64,000 nt of DNA. Origin: Ahaetulla prasina (Eukaryota > Chordata > Lepidosauria > Squamata > Colubridae). The notes under the pieces were generated by a model, which did not search any database, was not told where the DNA came from, and saw only the letters and a list, made by a program, of their open reading frames with translations. Where the stretch lies: assembly GCF_028640845.1 (NCBI RefSeq), contig NC_080543.1:97639825-97703824 (forward strand), in the 5' to 3' direction. Shown in pieces: positions 12,150-24,500 of this stretch. How positions within the stretch are numbered: position 1 is the stretch's first letter; every line of letters starts with the position of its first letter. The position numbers and the translations under genes were made by a program.

Positions 12150-13440
12150 ATTTATTTATTTTTTGTATATGGCTATCATGGTACAATCATCAACATAGGG
12201 TAGGTTATTGATGTTTCTTCTCTCAGTTTTAAAACTATGTTTATCTTCTTCAAATTTAGCTTCCCACAATATATATTCAGCATATAGATTGAATAAAGAT
12301 GGGAAAGTAATATTCATTATTGTCACACTCCTTTGCCGATATAGAGCCAATGTGTTTCACTGTATTCTGTTTATACTATAGTTTCCTGACCTGTATATCA
12401 TTTTCTTACAAGCATAATAAGTTGTTATAGGATTCCCATTTTTCTGAGAACATTCCACAGCCTGCCATGAGCAACATAATCAAAGTTCTTTCTATAATAA
12501 TTGAAGCATATAATGACTTTTTTTAGTATTCATTGTCTTTCACAATGATCAAGCATATATCAGCAATATTTCATATTCCTTAGGCTTTTCTAAAACCAGT
12601 TGGAGCATATAGTGTCTCTTTTTCATGTAGGGCTTTAATCTGTGTTGGATTATTCTAAACACTATTTTGTTAGCATCTGTAATTAAATATAGTGCAGGAT
12701 AGTTTGTACACTATGTTATCTCTCTTTTTATGGTATTGAAATACTGATTTAACTCTTTCAGTTATTTGTGCCACTGTGTTACTTGATTAGAAATTTTATC
12801 AATTCTTCTTCTGTTGCTTGCTATATTTCAATGGGTATTGCATCAACTTTTGCAGCCTTCTGACTTTGTAATGACCAATGTACTGATCTAACATCATCTT
12901 CAAGTACTAAAAGTTTTTATAAATAAGGAATAGCTTCTAAGATATCTTGGAACTTGACATCTCTGTTGTACAATATTTTCTCCTTCTCTTTCTTCCTCCT
13001 CCTCCTCCTCCTCCAACAACAATTCTGATCAGTTCAGCAATCAACACCTAGCCATGCCTTTGATGCTGCAATTGAGTTCCTATACCATTTTTTTAACAAT
13101 AATTTAACACGCTCCATCTTGCTATGTCCATGTATAGAGGCATCATTTTGTTTATTTGAAGGAGATTGACTTAAGATAATGTAAATGTTTAATTATATTT
13201 AATTATTAGTATTTCTCTTAGCTCTGTTTATTTTGCAGAATTTCCTTCCAGGATACCACTAAAAGCCAAGTGTGTGTCAGGCCTAGACAATTTGTGCATT
13301 CTAATTTAAAAATTTTAAGGCTATAATTGTACCATGTGAGTAGTTTGTGGCTGCCATATAACAATTCCCTCCTGGAATACCTACCACCAATATATCTCTC
13401 TGATTCAGAACTTAAGAGTTGCATTCATGATGACAGTAAA
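12150..13440 (-). mobile_element. BovB (RTE) LINE remnant
   Basis: The minus-strand frame at 12156-12350 reads FNLYAEYI, then RNINNLPYVDD, the reverse-transcriptase block that in BovB elements reads FNLYAEYI ... GRNINNLRYADD. The catalytic YADD is changed to YVDD, and stops and shifts break the rest. Upstream sequence to about 13440 looks like older RT sequence but is too decayed to align by eye. BovB is abundant in squamates. Confidence 0.7.
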
Positions 13441-16400
13441 ACATTTTTGTACTATAAACCATATTCACACTAATCTTCAAATATCTCAACATTCTCAAAC
13501 ACACTTCTTGGCCCTTTTGAGATGTTATATCCAAGGAGTTAATTTTCTAAGATTCAGCTATGCTTCCCTTTCTGCTTAACTTTTGGAGTTAGTTATCATC
13601 TTGCTTCCATTTGAATGTTTGCATTGTATTTATAGTTTATACAGATTATGAGTGGGGGATAGATAAGTAAGTTATTTTCTTAGGGGCTACAGTAGCTGAC
13701 ATGGCTAGGACATTGAAGCAGAAGACTATTGAAGACCATTTAGCAGTTTGAAAACCATGAATGCAAGCCACATAACTAATAAACTCCCATCAATTTGTCC
13801 CAACTCTTGCCATCCTAGCAGTTCAAATGCATGCAAGTACAAATAGATCAATAGGTATCATTTTGGTGGAGAAAAATAACAAGGACATGAAAGGAGCCCC
13901 TTCTTTTGTCTTTTGGGCAATGGTGATGTCACCAGCTAATCCTTAGAACCCAGAAATGCCTTGCTTCCAGTAATTATTTTCTTGTCACTTTGTTGAAAAA
14001 TGAAGTCATTCCATTAATTAGTCAGCAAGACCAGTTATTAACAATTAACAAGTTTACAATTACTTAACAAGACCAACAGTTAACAGAAAATATCCTGATG
14101 TTCTTGCCTGAAGGGTATCATGTATAGAATTATTGAAAATCAGACTAGTGATCAGAAAGTACAGATACTCAAAACAAATACAATTGCATTTAGCTCTGCC
14201 CCTACAAATCTTGAAGAATAATATGAACTATTATCTACAGTATGCGTTTTAGCTTAATTTGCTGCGCTACCATCATGGGTATGTCATAATAGCACATTTT
14301 CTGAACTTAGCCAATTATGACTTAATATCAAAAAGTCAATATCAAAAAGTCGTGCTTAGAAATTTTTGTACCCAACTTAAATTAAATATTTGTTTGCTTG
14401 CATGTATTGAATAAAGAAAATGTAAATTGATCTAATTTATACAAATCTTCCTGTTTGTTAATAAAAAAACAGTTGTGTGTTAATCACTCTTTTGTACTGA
14501 GTGTGTGTGTGCCTTATTGGCTTTTAATATTATATGAGTCATGAGTCAATGACCACTTATTGCGATCATGTTTATAGAAAAAACAAATTTGAACAAAAAT
14601 GAATAAATAATACATGGCGAACATGAAACAGTTTATTGTATCTTTTAAATCTTCTAGATGAGAATCTAGAGAAACTAATGAGCTTGGTGAGAAATTACAA
14701 ATACAGAATTAATAATGGTAGAAAAAAGAAAACAAATCAACAAGCTTGATTTTTAAAAAATGAGGAAACTGACTTCTAGTTCTGCCTTAGGCATGGAAGC
14801 TGGCTGGGTGACAGTCACTCTTTTAATCCAACTCCCCTTATAGGGATGTGGAGAAATAGAAGGAGGGGTATATCCAAGCGATGAAAAAAAATCTAAAACA
14901 CAAACATAGAAAAGAAATAGTTACTATACTCATATGCAAGATCAAATACTATCATAGTGAAAGAGATTATGAATGGGAGAAAAATATAACAAAATCTAAG
15001 TACTGGTAGGTAGCAATTATTTTTTAGTTTTATTGTATATAGGAAAACTTTGGAGAAATGAAGCACTTCCTAAAAAAAAGGGAATCAGCATAAACCTGAA
15101 ACAAATACAATTGGGCTATTTTATGCACTTTTTCAGGTTTCCTAATCTCTATCTGAATTTTTAAAACATTTTGTTTTTAAATTATAGATGATTATAGATG
15201 GATCTTCAGTTTCAGTTTTTTTCCTATAATAAATCCTCTCACCTCTGAACAACTTTCTCCAAAGGTATTAGATTTAAGTGCCCTGGTGTAACTTTTCTTG
15301 GTTAGGTAATTACTTTTGTATCAGACCATAACTACTTACTGTAGCTTTGTAGTGACCAACTGTCCTTCTTTTCTGATAACTACAAGGCTAATTAATTTTT
15401 TCCATTATTACACAAGGCATTCCCTCCAATGCCTTCCCTGATTTTTTTTAAATAATCCTTTTATTTTAGCTAAGGAATTGGATTTCATTCACATTCTTTC
15501 ACAGAGGAGTGTGTTCCTGTTAACCTATGTCTATTCTATGTATTGTTTCTTAGATTATCTATGGATTATTATTTTTTTTGGCAAAAATGTCACTGAAACT
15601 TTCTGTTTCATACCAACTCTGTATATTCTTTGACACACCAAAAATATGGATCAAGAAGGAGCTATGTAGACCAATAAATCCAAAACATTATTTACTGCTC
15701 GAATTTACATCAATGCATTCTGCAGGAAACCAGCATCCTTTTTGTCTTTCTTGTTAATGTACATATTCTGTTATTTTTTAAATATATGAACTGTGTCTAG
15801 AATACACTAGTTGACATATATTAAGTTGTTTTGTAACATTTCTGTCTTGGACTAAAACTGTCATAAAGTTGTTGCTGCTTTTGGAAAAGCTGAAGAAAAC
15901 TGAGTATATCTGTCTTTTCTCTGTTACATTTACATATTGATGTTTTACCACCACTGTTGAACAGCTGGTATAATATTTAGTGTTAGTATATTTAAACAAG
16001 TTCTTTCAACATTCTGGCACCATCTGTAGAATTCCAGATTATTTCTGTGTCTTCTTCCTTTGTTCTTTTCCTACTACTTTATTACTTCTTTTACAGATAC
16101 TTCAGTTTTTCTTTCTGTTTTACACATCTGTTTTTGTTTTCAGTTGTGCTTTTATTGACCCTCATTTTAATATCTTCTACACATCTGGAGAGGCTTTTCT
16201 CATTAACTTCTCCCATTTTACAATTCTGCTTATTACTACACTGAATTCATTGACATACTTTCTTAAATTCCAAGATAAATTCCAAGATAAGCATTCACAC
16301 ATTTATTTATACTGAAAATTCCAATGTTACATATTCACTTTCCCTAATCTTCTTGTGCCTTTTTCTGAAGAAAAAACTTGTTATGAAAAAAGTCAGAAAT

Positions 16401-16497
16401 TTCCTTAAAGTTCTATGTTCGACAGAATATTTTTCCTAAGAGATGTTGGTCTAATAAAAAGTTTCACTACTATTTATTGAAAAAGAACTTCATGGAC
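13441..16497. other. Intronic stretch, mostly unrecognised
   Basis: AT-rich. The only clear repeat is a SINE fragment at about 14775-14880 (CTAGTTCTGCCTTAGGCATG). Open frames such as that at 15980-16315 are T-rich, without a family signature, and are taken as chance. Confidence 0.5.
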
Positions 16498-16529
16498 TGT
16501 ATTTTTATGAGAGATCTCCATGAAAATCT

Positions 16530-17359
16530 TTTTTTATTTTTTTTTATTTATTTGTCAAACACAACAGTATATATAAGCATGAAATAACTATATGAATTGG
16601 ATACAGTCAAAGGGAACATTAGGAGAGGAACGGTAGGCACGCTGGTGCTCTTATGCATGCCCCTTACAGACCTCTTAGGAATGGGGTCAATAGTAGATAG
16701 TCTTTGGTTAAAGCTTTGGGGATTTTGGGAAGAGACCACAGAGTCAGGTAGTGCATTCCAGGCATTAACAACTCTGTTACTGAAGTCATATTTTCTACAA
16801 TCAAGATTGGAGCGGTTCACATTAAGTTTAAATCTTATTGTGTGCTCATGTATTGTTGCGATTAAAGCTGAAGTAGTCTTCGACAGGAAGGACATTGTAG
16901 CAGATGATTTTATGAGTTATACTCAGATCATGCCGAAGGTGGCGGAATTCTAAATTTTCTAAACCCAGGATTTCAAGTCTGGCAGCATAAGGTATTTTGT
17001 TTTGATCAGAGGAGCGGAGAATTCTTCTTGTAAAATATTTCTGGAAACGCTCAATTGTATTAATGTTCGAAATGAGGTGTGGGTTCCAGACAGGCAAGCT
17101 GTATTCGAGAATTGGTCTAGCAAATGTTTTGTATGCTCTGGTTAGTAGTGTAATCTTTCTGGAGAAGAAGCTACGCAAGATTAGGTTTACAACTCTTAAA
17201 GCCTTTTTGGCAATGTAGTTGCAGTGGGCTTTGGCACTTAGATTATTTGATATAAAACTTCCAACGTCACAAACCCCCGTTGTGAAGGGAGAGGGGTTGG
17301 GGGGAAAGGGGGGGAAAAATTTTTTTGTAAAACTTTTTGAATAAAAATTCCAACGTCTT
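16530..17359 (-). mobile_element. CR1/L3-type LINE, 5'-truncated, with long TSD
   Basis: The minus strand encodes the C-terminal part of a LINE reverse-transcriptase protein in two frames (RAYKTFARPILEYSLPVWNP, then YDFSNRVVNAWNALPDSVV), typical of the CR1/L3 group. The flanks TGTATTTTTATGAGAGATCT and following bases (16498-16529 and 17360-17391) form a perfect 32-bp target-site duplication, so both ends are known: an 830-bp insertion. Frameshifts make it inactive. A longer relative is at 36845-39490. Confidence 0.85.
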
Positions 17360-17989
17360 TGTATTTTTATGAGAGATCTCCATGAAAATCTCCCAGATTC
17401 TGAGTGCAAATATTGATAATGATGTAGCAGTATAGAGTTTACCTTGACTTTTGCAGATGGCTATTTATCTAGTTTGGCTGCATTTTGTCCTCTTAGTTCT
17501 GTAAAGTAGGTTAGTCTGTGACATGAAAAGTAGTTATCTTGTTTGAACTTTCCCATTACTGGGACACCTTCATTTAGCATAGATACAATCTTTAAAGCCC
17601 TAAACACCCTAGGGCCAGCTAACCTGTAGTATTACTTTCTCTTGTGAATGTGCAAATAAATCTATGATGCTCTTATTTTGTTACATGTGCCAAATATGAT
17701 GCAGTAGTTAATTGGAAGCAATGCTTCTGCAAATATTAAATTGGAAAGTCTCCTTTTTGCTAATTTGATGAATAGAAGTTGCAGAAAATTGAAGTTATGG
17801 GCAATTAGTGATATAAAACAGATGAAACATGGAATGCAATATTGCATTGACTAAAATCTTCTTGGACTTCTGCGGGATTAGGTTTTTTTTCCTGCTTCAA
17901 AACTATGGTAAACTTATTTTAGGATCTTCACCATAGATATTAGATGCTTCCTATCTCAAAATGATATTAAGCTGTGCCACCAAAATTCA

Positions 17990-18130
17990 TTAGTGCAGTT
18001 GTCTATGGAGATTCTCAGTCATTCAGGTCAGTCATGGTTGCTCCAAAGGTGCTTTTTCAAAAGGCAACTGGATTTTGTTTTTCTTTGAATATGTTTCACT
18101 ACTCATCCAAGAAGCTTCTTCAATTCATTA
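17990..18130 (-). repeat. Penelope-like element 3' fragment
   Basis: TCTATGGAGATTCTCAGTCA, then AAAAGGCAACTGGATTT and TCATCCAAGAAGCTTCTTCA, also found at the 3' side of the Penelope copies at 20085 and 41505. About 140 bp, with no coding part. Confidence 0.6.
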
Positions 18131-18525
18131 GTACAGTTAGCAGATTTGAGGGGCTGGGAAAAGCAGAAACAGGTTTTACATCCTTGGAATTTGTGCTTAA
18201 CTAATTTCATTATTTTAAATTTCAGATTAGCTTTAATTTTTTTTAATATATTAAGTTGTGGACGCTGAAGTTTGTGTTTGGATATATATAAAAGCATTAA
18301 ACCAATAGCATATAAAATAATAGAATGTCTCTGCCTGTATCATTTTCAACTGATAAAGCAGTATGGCTAGTGGTCATATAGGAGGTGAGCGTGTTAGTTA
18401 CTGATAGAAGAGAATATTTGTAGGTCAGGTGTGGAATGTGGAGTTCTTGATGCTCTCTGAGCTTGGTTTATATATATATATATATATAGGTAAACACACA
18501 TTTATATGTATTTTCATTTCTTTAG

Positions 18526-18589
18526 GAGATGTTTTCTGCACTGTGGCATACTTCTTGGATTTATCTCATTCATTTTTCTTTCAGCTGTT
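18526..18589 (+). CDS. IL1R1: IL1R1 coding exon 1, signal peptide
   Basis: Acceptor TTTCTTTAG precedes GAG-ATG (18529), and the donor is GTAAGT. It encodes MFSALWHTSWIYLIHFSFS plus Cys, a hydrophobic signal peptide, and ends with one base (T). That T joins GT of the next exon to make TGT (Cys), the conserved first cysteine of the mature family members. Phase 1 and position match the signal exon of gene 2 at 53769-53838. Too short to show as an obvious gene, but the splice and phase fit is strong. Confidence 0.78.
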
Positions 18590-21500
18590 GTAAGTATACT
18601 ATATTTCTTTCTATCTTATATCACAGTGAGTGTTGCATAATAACATTTGGGTTTTTCTCAACAGTTAACCAGTCTCCTATTTGGCTTGTTTATTTTCATT
18701 TGCACATGCACCCCCCCCCCATTCATGTCTCATGAAGTGTAGTTATTCTGGCAATACAGGAACAGAGATGTACAGCTGAAAATCACTGCATATGAGATGA
18801 AGTTTATAGCTCCATGTCTCATTTTGAGTTTCTTCTCTATTTAAAATAAGATGCAGGTTTGTTTTTCCTGAAATAATCCTTCTCACAATTTTGTAATATA
18901 AACTGAACTCATTATTTAAACAAATTAGGAAAGACTAAGATGATGATCTTATAGTAATTAATTGTTAAAAGACATTTATTCTTTAAATACTTTGAATACA
19001 TTTTTCACATTTGAATAAGTACTGTATTTTTGCTCTTGCTGGTATAATGGTCCATTTTTCTTGTATGTATTTAATTTATATCCATTTTTCTCCAATAATT
19101 GCCATTTAAAGGGCCAAATAATAAACTAAAAACAAAAACATTTGAATCAGACAGATAACATCATGTGTGTAGGCATACACCTAATTAAAAATGTTTTGCC
19201 TGTAGATAAGATGGAAAGGCTAGTTTTATCTTCATCTTCTTACTTCTTTGGTAGGGAATTCTGATTGACAGAATCAGATATGCTGATGATTGTCTGAAGA
19301 TGATGAGGCTGAAATAATGGCCTGCTCTTAAATTTCCATTGTTGTTATGGGATGATATAGGATCCATTAGTATGTCTCTCTCCTTCTTCAATGAAGAAGA
19401 ACTTACCTCTTTAATTACCACCATCTTTTCTATAAACTATATATAATCAGTTCCCATTCTATTTTTTCTGTCAGTTACATGATCTGTTCTTCCACTTGCT
19501 TCATATTTGAAAATTAGGGAGCTCTTTTGGCTGTGATTAAAAGAAAGCCACAAATATCATCAAGGAAACATTTCAAAAAAATGGACTAAAGTTAATCAAC
19601 ATTTTCCTCCTTCACAGTTCTGCATCCCAGTAAATCTAAATGTCACCAAGTAGTGATTTGTGGCAACTGAACTATAAACTGTGCCTCCCTATTCAGATTG
19701 ATATAATCTCTTCATTTTGACTTCTGGTCAATGAATGAAGACAGAGACTAATTCGAACTGATTCAAGGTTGTTGTGGTAGCCATGAAATACTGCCACCGA
19801 AGTAGCCAATATGGATGTACAAAAGGGAATGTCAGTATCATTTAAGATATCTTCCTAATTATTCAGAAATTGAGTTTATTGGGCTGAGTGACAGGTAATA
19901 ATACATCAAACAAAGCCTGTAGGTTTATTGAGGTTTATTATCTCAATTTGAAAGCTGTACTCTAGAGAATAAGATCATCATAGGCCACTCCTAATTTTTT
20001 CTCACTGCCTACATAATCTGCTTTTTTTCCTGCTGCTTCATGGAAAATGAAGGTAGGAAAAAGGTTTCTATCTATGGAGATTCTCAGTCATCAAGTTAAT
20101 GGTTGTCCCAAAGTTGCTTTTACAAGAGGCAACTGGATTTCTGGTTTTTCTTTGAAGATGTTTCATTTCTTATCCAAGAGGCTTCTTCAGTTCTAACTGG
20201 ATGGTGGGGAATGGAAGTATTTATACCTTGCAGACAGCTGGTCATTTGCATTCTTTTTAGAGAGTCATTGAGGTCACCTGGAGATTTATCTATATCATCA
20301 GGGACACCTGAATAGTGCAAATGGGCTTGAAGCCTTCTTGGAACTGTTGAAAGGACTGTAGACTGGAGATAGATGATGTCATATCTCTCCCCCTCTGTTG
20401 AGAGAGGGCTGTTCAGTTTTGACATAGATGGCCTCTTTGACCTCTCTTTCAAACCAATGGCCCTCTCTGTCCAAAATGTGGACTTTACTGTCTTCAAAAG
20501 AGTGGCCTTTGTCTTTTAAATGCAGATGCACTGCTGAATCTTGTTCTGATGGGTTTGTTTTCCTGTGTTGTGCCATGCATTTATGAAGTGGTTGTTTTGT
20601 TTCCCCAATGTACAGATCTGTACATGGCTCTTTGCATTGTATTGCATATACCATGTTGCTCAGTTTGTGTCTGGGTGTTTTATCCTTGGGGAAATTTTCT
20701 GCCTTAATATATTCTTGGGTTTGAAGTGTGCATGTATGTTGTGTTGGCTGTAGATCCTCCTGAGGTTTTCCAATATTTCCGCAATGTATGGAATGACAAC
20801 GTTGCTTCGTTTATTATTCAGTTTGCTGTCTGTTATGGAGGAGTTCCTGTAGGGTCTTTTTAAAGATTTGATAAACCCCCATTTGGGATAGCCACGTGTT
20901 CTGAAGGCTTTCTTGATGTATTTTAGGTCTTTTTCTTTCCCATCTTTCTTGGTAGGCAGGCCTTCAGCTCAGTGGTCTTGGGCTCTGATGACTCCCATTT
21001 AATGCTCCAGTGGATGGTGAGAATCAAAATGTAAATATTGATTTGTGTGTGGGGGGGTTCTGTACACTTCAATGTTAAGGCTTCTGTCTTCCTTAATATG
21101 TACTGTACAGTCCAGGAAGACTAGGCTATTTCCCTTAACATAAGAAATGTAGGAAAAAAGTTAAATATAGTCTTCCTTCTAATAAAATATACTGATTCAA
21201 ATCAATGTGCTTTTCTGAAATCAAGTCTTACATAGTTGTTTTCTCATTCTCATTGTCGGGGGAAACGGCGGTCAGGTCTGGGAAAATCCTCTTGTATGCC
21301 TCAGGACCAAGTCTGCTGAATTTCTTATAAGCCCTGCCTCCGGCAGCCGTTCCCCAACTTTTCGACTTGATCCCTGCCAGGATCAGATGTGTCGTCGAGT
21401 GCTCCCTTCTTGCAATCAATTACAGACTTTTTTATTTTTTATTCTAATTCAAAAAAAAAATTTTTTAATTTTTTTTCTAACAATCAAATTGAGTCCCAGG

Positions 21501-24500
21501 GTGAAAGGCTTTTTAGCCCGATCCCGTGGACGGCCGGGCCCCTCGGCTTTCATTTCACTACCCGGCATTATTCCTGGGATCGCGCTCACAGGCTTACCCT
21601 GAGGCGCGCCCAGAAGGCTCGCTGCTCGTTATCGCAGTGAGCAGGCAGCAGTTTTTATTTCCTTTTTCTGACAATGCTGCTAGCCTCGGCGCTTGGAGAG
21701 CTTCCGCGCCGCAATTTATGATCGCGCCTGAAGCCTTTGTGGCTAGCGATCTCTAAAAACCCTCATGGCTTGCGATTTGACAGGCTCTCTGGACTATCGG
21801 CTGAGAGAGAGAGAGCCCTTCCTAGATCGCGTTTCTCAGCCTGTTTGGCTAGCGATCAGCCTGAGGTTAATAAATCGGAGGTGAGGAATCTCGGAGAACT
21901 TCAGTGCTCCTCAAAGCCCCCCGAATTCATCGCAAACAAAGGGGGTTGTGAGTAATCACCGGCTCATTCCTTCGGGGCGCTGGTGCGTTTGGAGCGGTTG
22001 GAATTTGGCGGGCTAGCGACAAAATGGCGGATGCCAGTCGCTCTAAGAAAACCAAGGGCTCCACAACCAAGGAGCGGAGCCGCCATTTTAGCGACCCAGG
22101 GGAGGGCCCTTCGGCAGCCATTATCCCATCTCCTGCAATTGAGGCCCCAATTCAGACAACTAATTCATCTAAAGCTCATGCCAGAGCAGATGAACGTCGC
22201 CACAAGGCGATCCAGAAGGTCATTGACAAGGCCCTAAAAGAATCCAACACTGTTTCTGGGCCCAGACCTAGGGACACCTAACCACAGGGGCCCTTGGATT
22301 CCTTGGTGGAGCTGCCCCAACAAACAGCAAACCCCTTGGGGTCAGGAGCATGGTCCCCAGATCACTCGGGGGCACTGTCACTTCCCCTCTATTCCGAAGC
22401 GGCTCCTTTATTTCAGCCTTTACCGGCCCAACCTGAGGCAGCCCCTTTATTTCAGACCTTACCGGCCCACCCAATCTTGCCTGGGCAAATGGAGACAGCT
22501 CACTTGTTTCAACCCTTGCCAACCATTGACCAACAGGTAGCCTCAGATCAGATGCAGTCGGGCCAATTGCCTATCTTGCCAATGATGGCTCAGCCGACAC
22601 AGCACCCTTTACCTCACCCTCCACAACAACCACTACTCCAATTACCAGAGTCCTTCGGTTTCCTCATTTCGGAAGCGATTCGCCAAGGCGTAGCTCAGCA
22701 CTTACACCAGGGTTCTTCTTCCGAACCCACCAGTGGCCATTCACGTAGGCATTTTCAAAACCCTGAGGCAAGGGGAGAACAATCAGGACAATTCCGTCGG
22801 GATCAATCCCCCGAGTCCATCAGTCAAGAGTCCTTATCAGAAGATGAGGACACCAAAGATTTAACCCTGTCGGACGACGAGGATCTCGTCCCAGACCAGC
22901 CCTCTTTTGTGGGATTATTCAACCCTCATCTTTTCAGGTCACTACTTTTTAAGGCTCAAGCCTCAACGGGGCTGGGCGTATCCCCTCCCACTCAGGCTAC
23001 GACCCAGAATACTCAGGGGCCTTCTGGCCACTTGTTTGCTGAACCTACTATTGTTTTGGAGACTATTCCGGCTCCAAAACTTTTCGTTGACGTAGTTCAA
23101 CAACAATGGCAATTTCCAGGTTCTGGGTCTAACCCCAATGCCCTGGATAAGAGATTTTACAATGTGGCCCCCGACTTAGACAAATTACTTCAGATCCCAT
23201 CAGTGGACGCACCTGTAGTAGCCCTGACTACCCCATCTTGCGTTACGGGTCTGGCCGATGAGGCTCTGTCCTGAGGAGAAACGAACTGACCGCACCACCG
23301 TCAAGGGCCACTTAGCATCTGCATGGTCCGTCAGGGCCTCCACGGCTGCCTCGTTTTTCAAGCAGGCCTCTCTAATCTGGCTCAGACAGTTACAGACAGT
23401 TACAGAGTAGAATACCTTCAACGGATGTCCGATCACATCAGGACATAAATAAGGTGGTGGCCGTGTTGGAGTTCTCGGCCGATGCTACCCTTAATGCGGC
23501 CAGGTTCTTGGCCAAGGCCATAGGCTCGGCAGTGTCATCCATCGGCTTCTTTGGCTCAGGAATTGGCAGGCCGACACCAGGAGCAAATGGCGTCTGGCAG
23601 CTTCCCCCTTCGCAGGGGACAACGTCTTTGGTGCCTTGCTCGATCCCATCGTGGTGGAAACCAAGGACAAACGAAAGATACTTCCATCCCTCTCTAGAAG
23701 AGGGGAACTTCATCACCAACTGTATCCTCTCCCGCAGCCATTTCGTGGAACAGACTTCGGAGGCTTTTCTTCGTGATCACAGCGCTACTTCTCGCCCAGA
23801 GGGGTTCAACCTCGAGAGGGACAGGTCAGAACGGGTTCCCGTTTCCCCAACAGAAAAACCTTTGGGGGGGAGGGGCAGAGCATTTAGACGCTCTAAGTGA
23901 TCCCGTGTCGGGTCTTCCCATTGGCGCTCACCTGTCCCATTTTTATGCGCAATGGGAATCATCAACCTCCCACAATTGGGTTAGGAACACCATTCAGTAC
24001 GGTCTTTCCCTGGAGTTTCGCTCCAGCCCCCCAACAACTTTCATACGCTGCCCGGTCTCCCGTAATCCTACCTCCAGGGCTCTGGTTTCGGAGGCCATCC
24101 GGCATTTGATAGCCATACGGGCTATCCATCTTGTACCATCAGATCAGAGAGGGCGAGGGTTCTATTCACGCCTATTTGTAGTACGAAAGTTGTTGGGGGG
24201 CTGGCGGGCTGTTCTAGATCTGAAGTCACTTAATCGGCATATCACCTATCACAAATTCAAAATGCATTCACTCCGTACTATTTTAGAGTGTGTTCGCCTA
24301 GGAGACCTCCTCTCGTCTATAGACTTAACAGAGGCCTACCTTCACATCCCCATTCTACCTGCCCACCAAAAATACCTTAGTTTTTGTTATTGCAATCAAC
24401 ACTACCAGTACAGGGCCTTGCCCTTCGGGCTATCATCGGCCCCTCGGGTATTTACTAAAGTTTTGTCTGTCCTACTTGCCCACATTCGTACATTCCCCAT

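Noticed and set aside
13000..13020. CRISPR-like or other spaced repeat arrays
   Set aside because: Only simple tandem repeats and a minisatellite without unique spacers are present, and the DNA is vertebrate.
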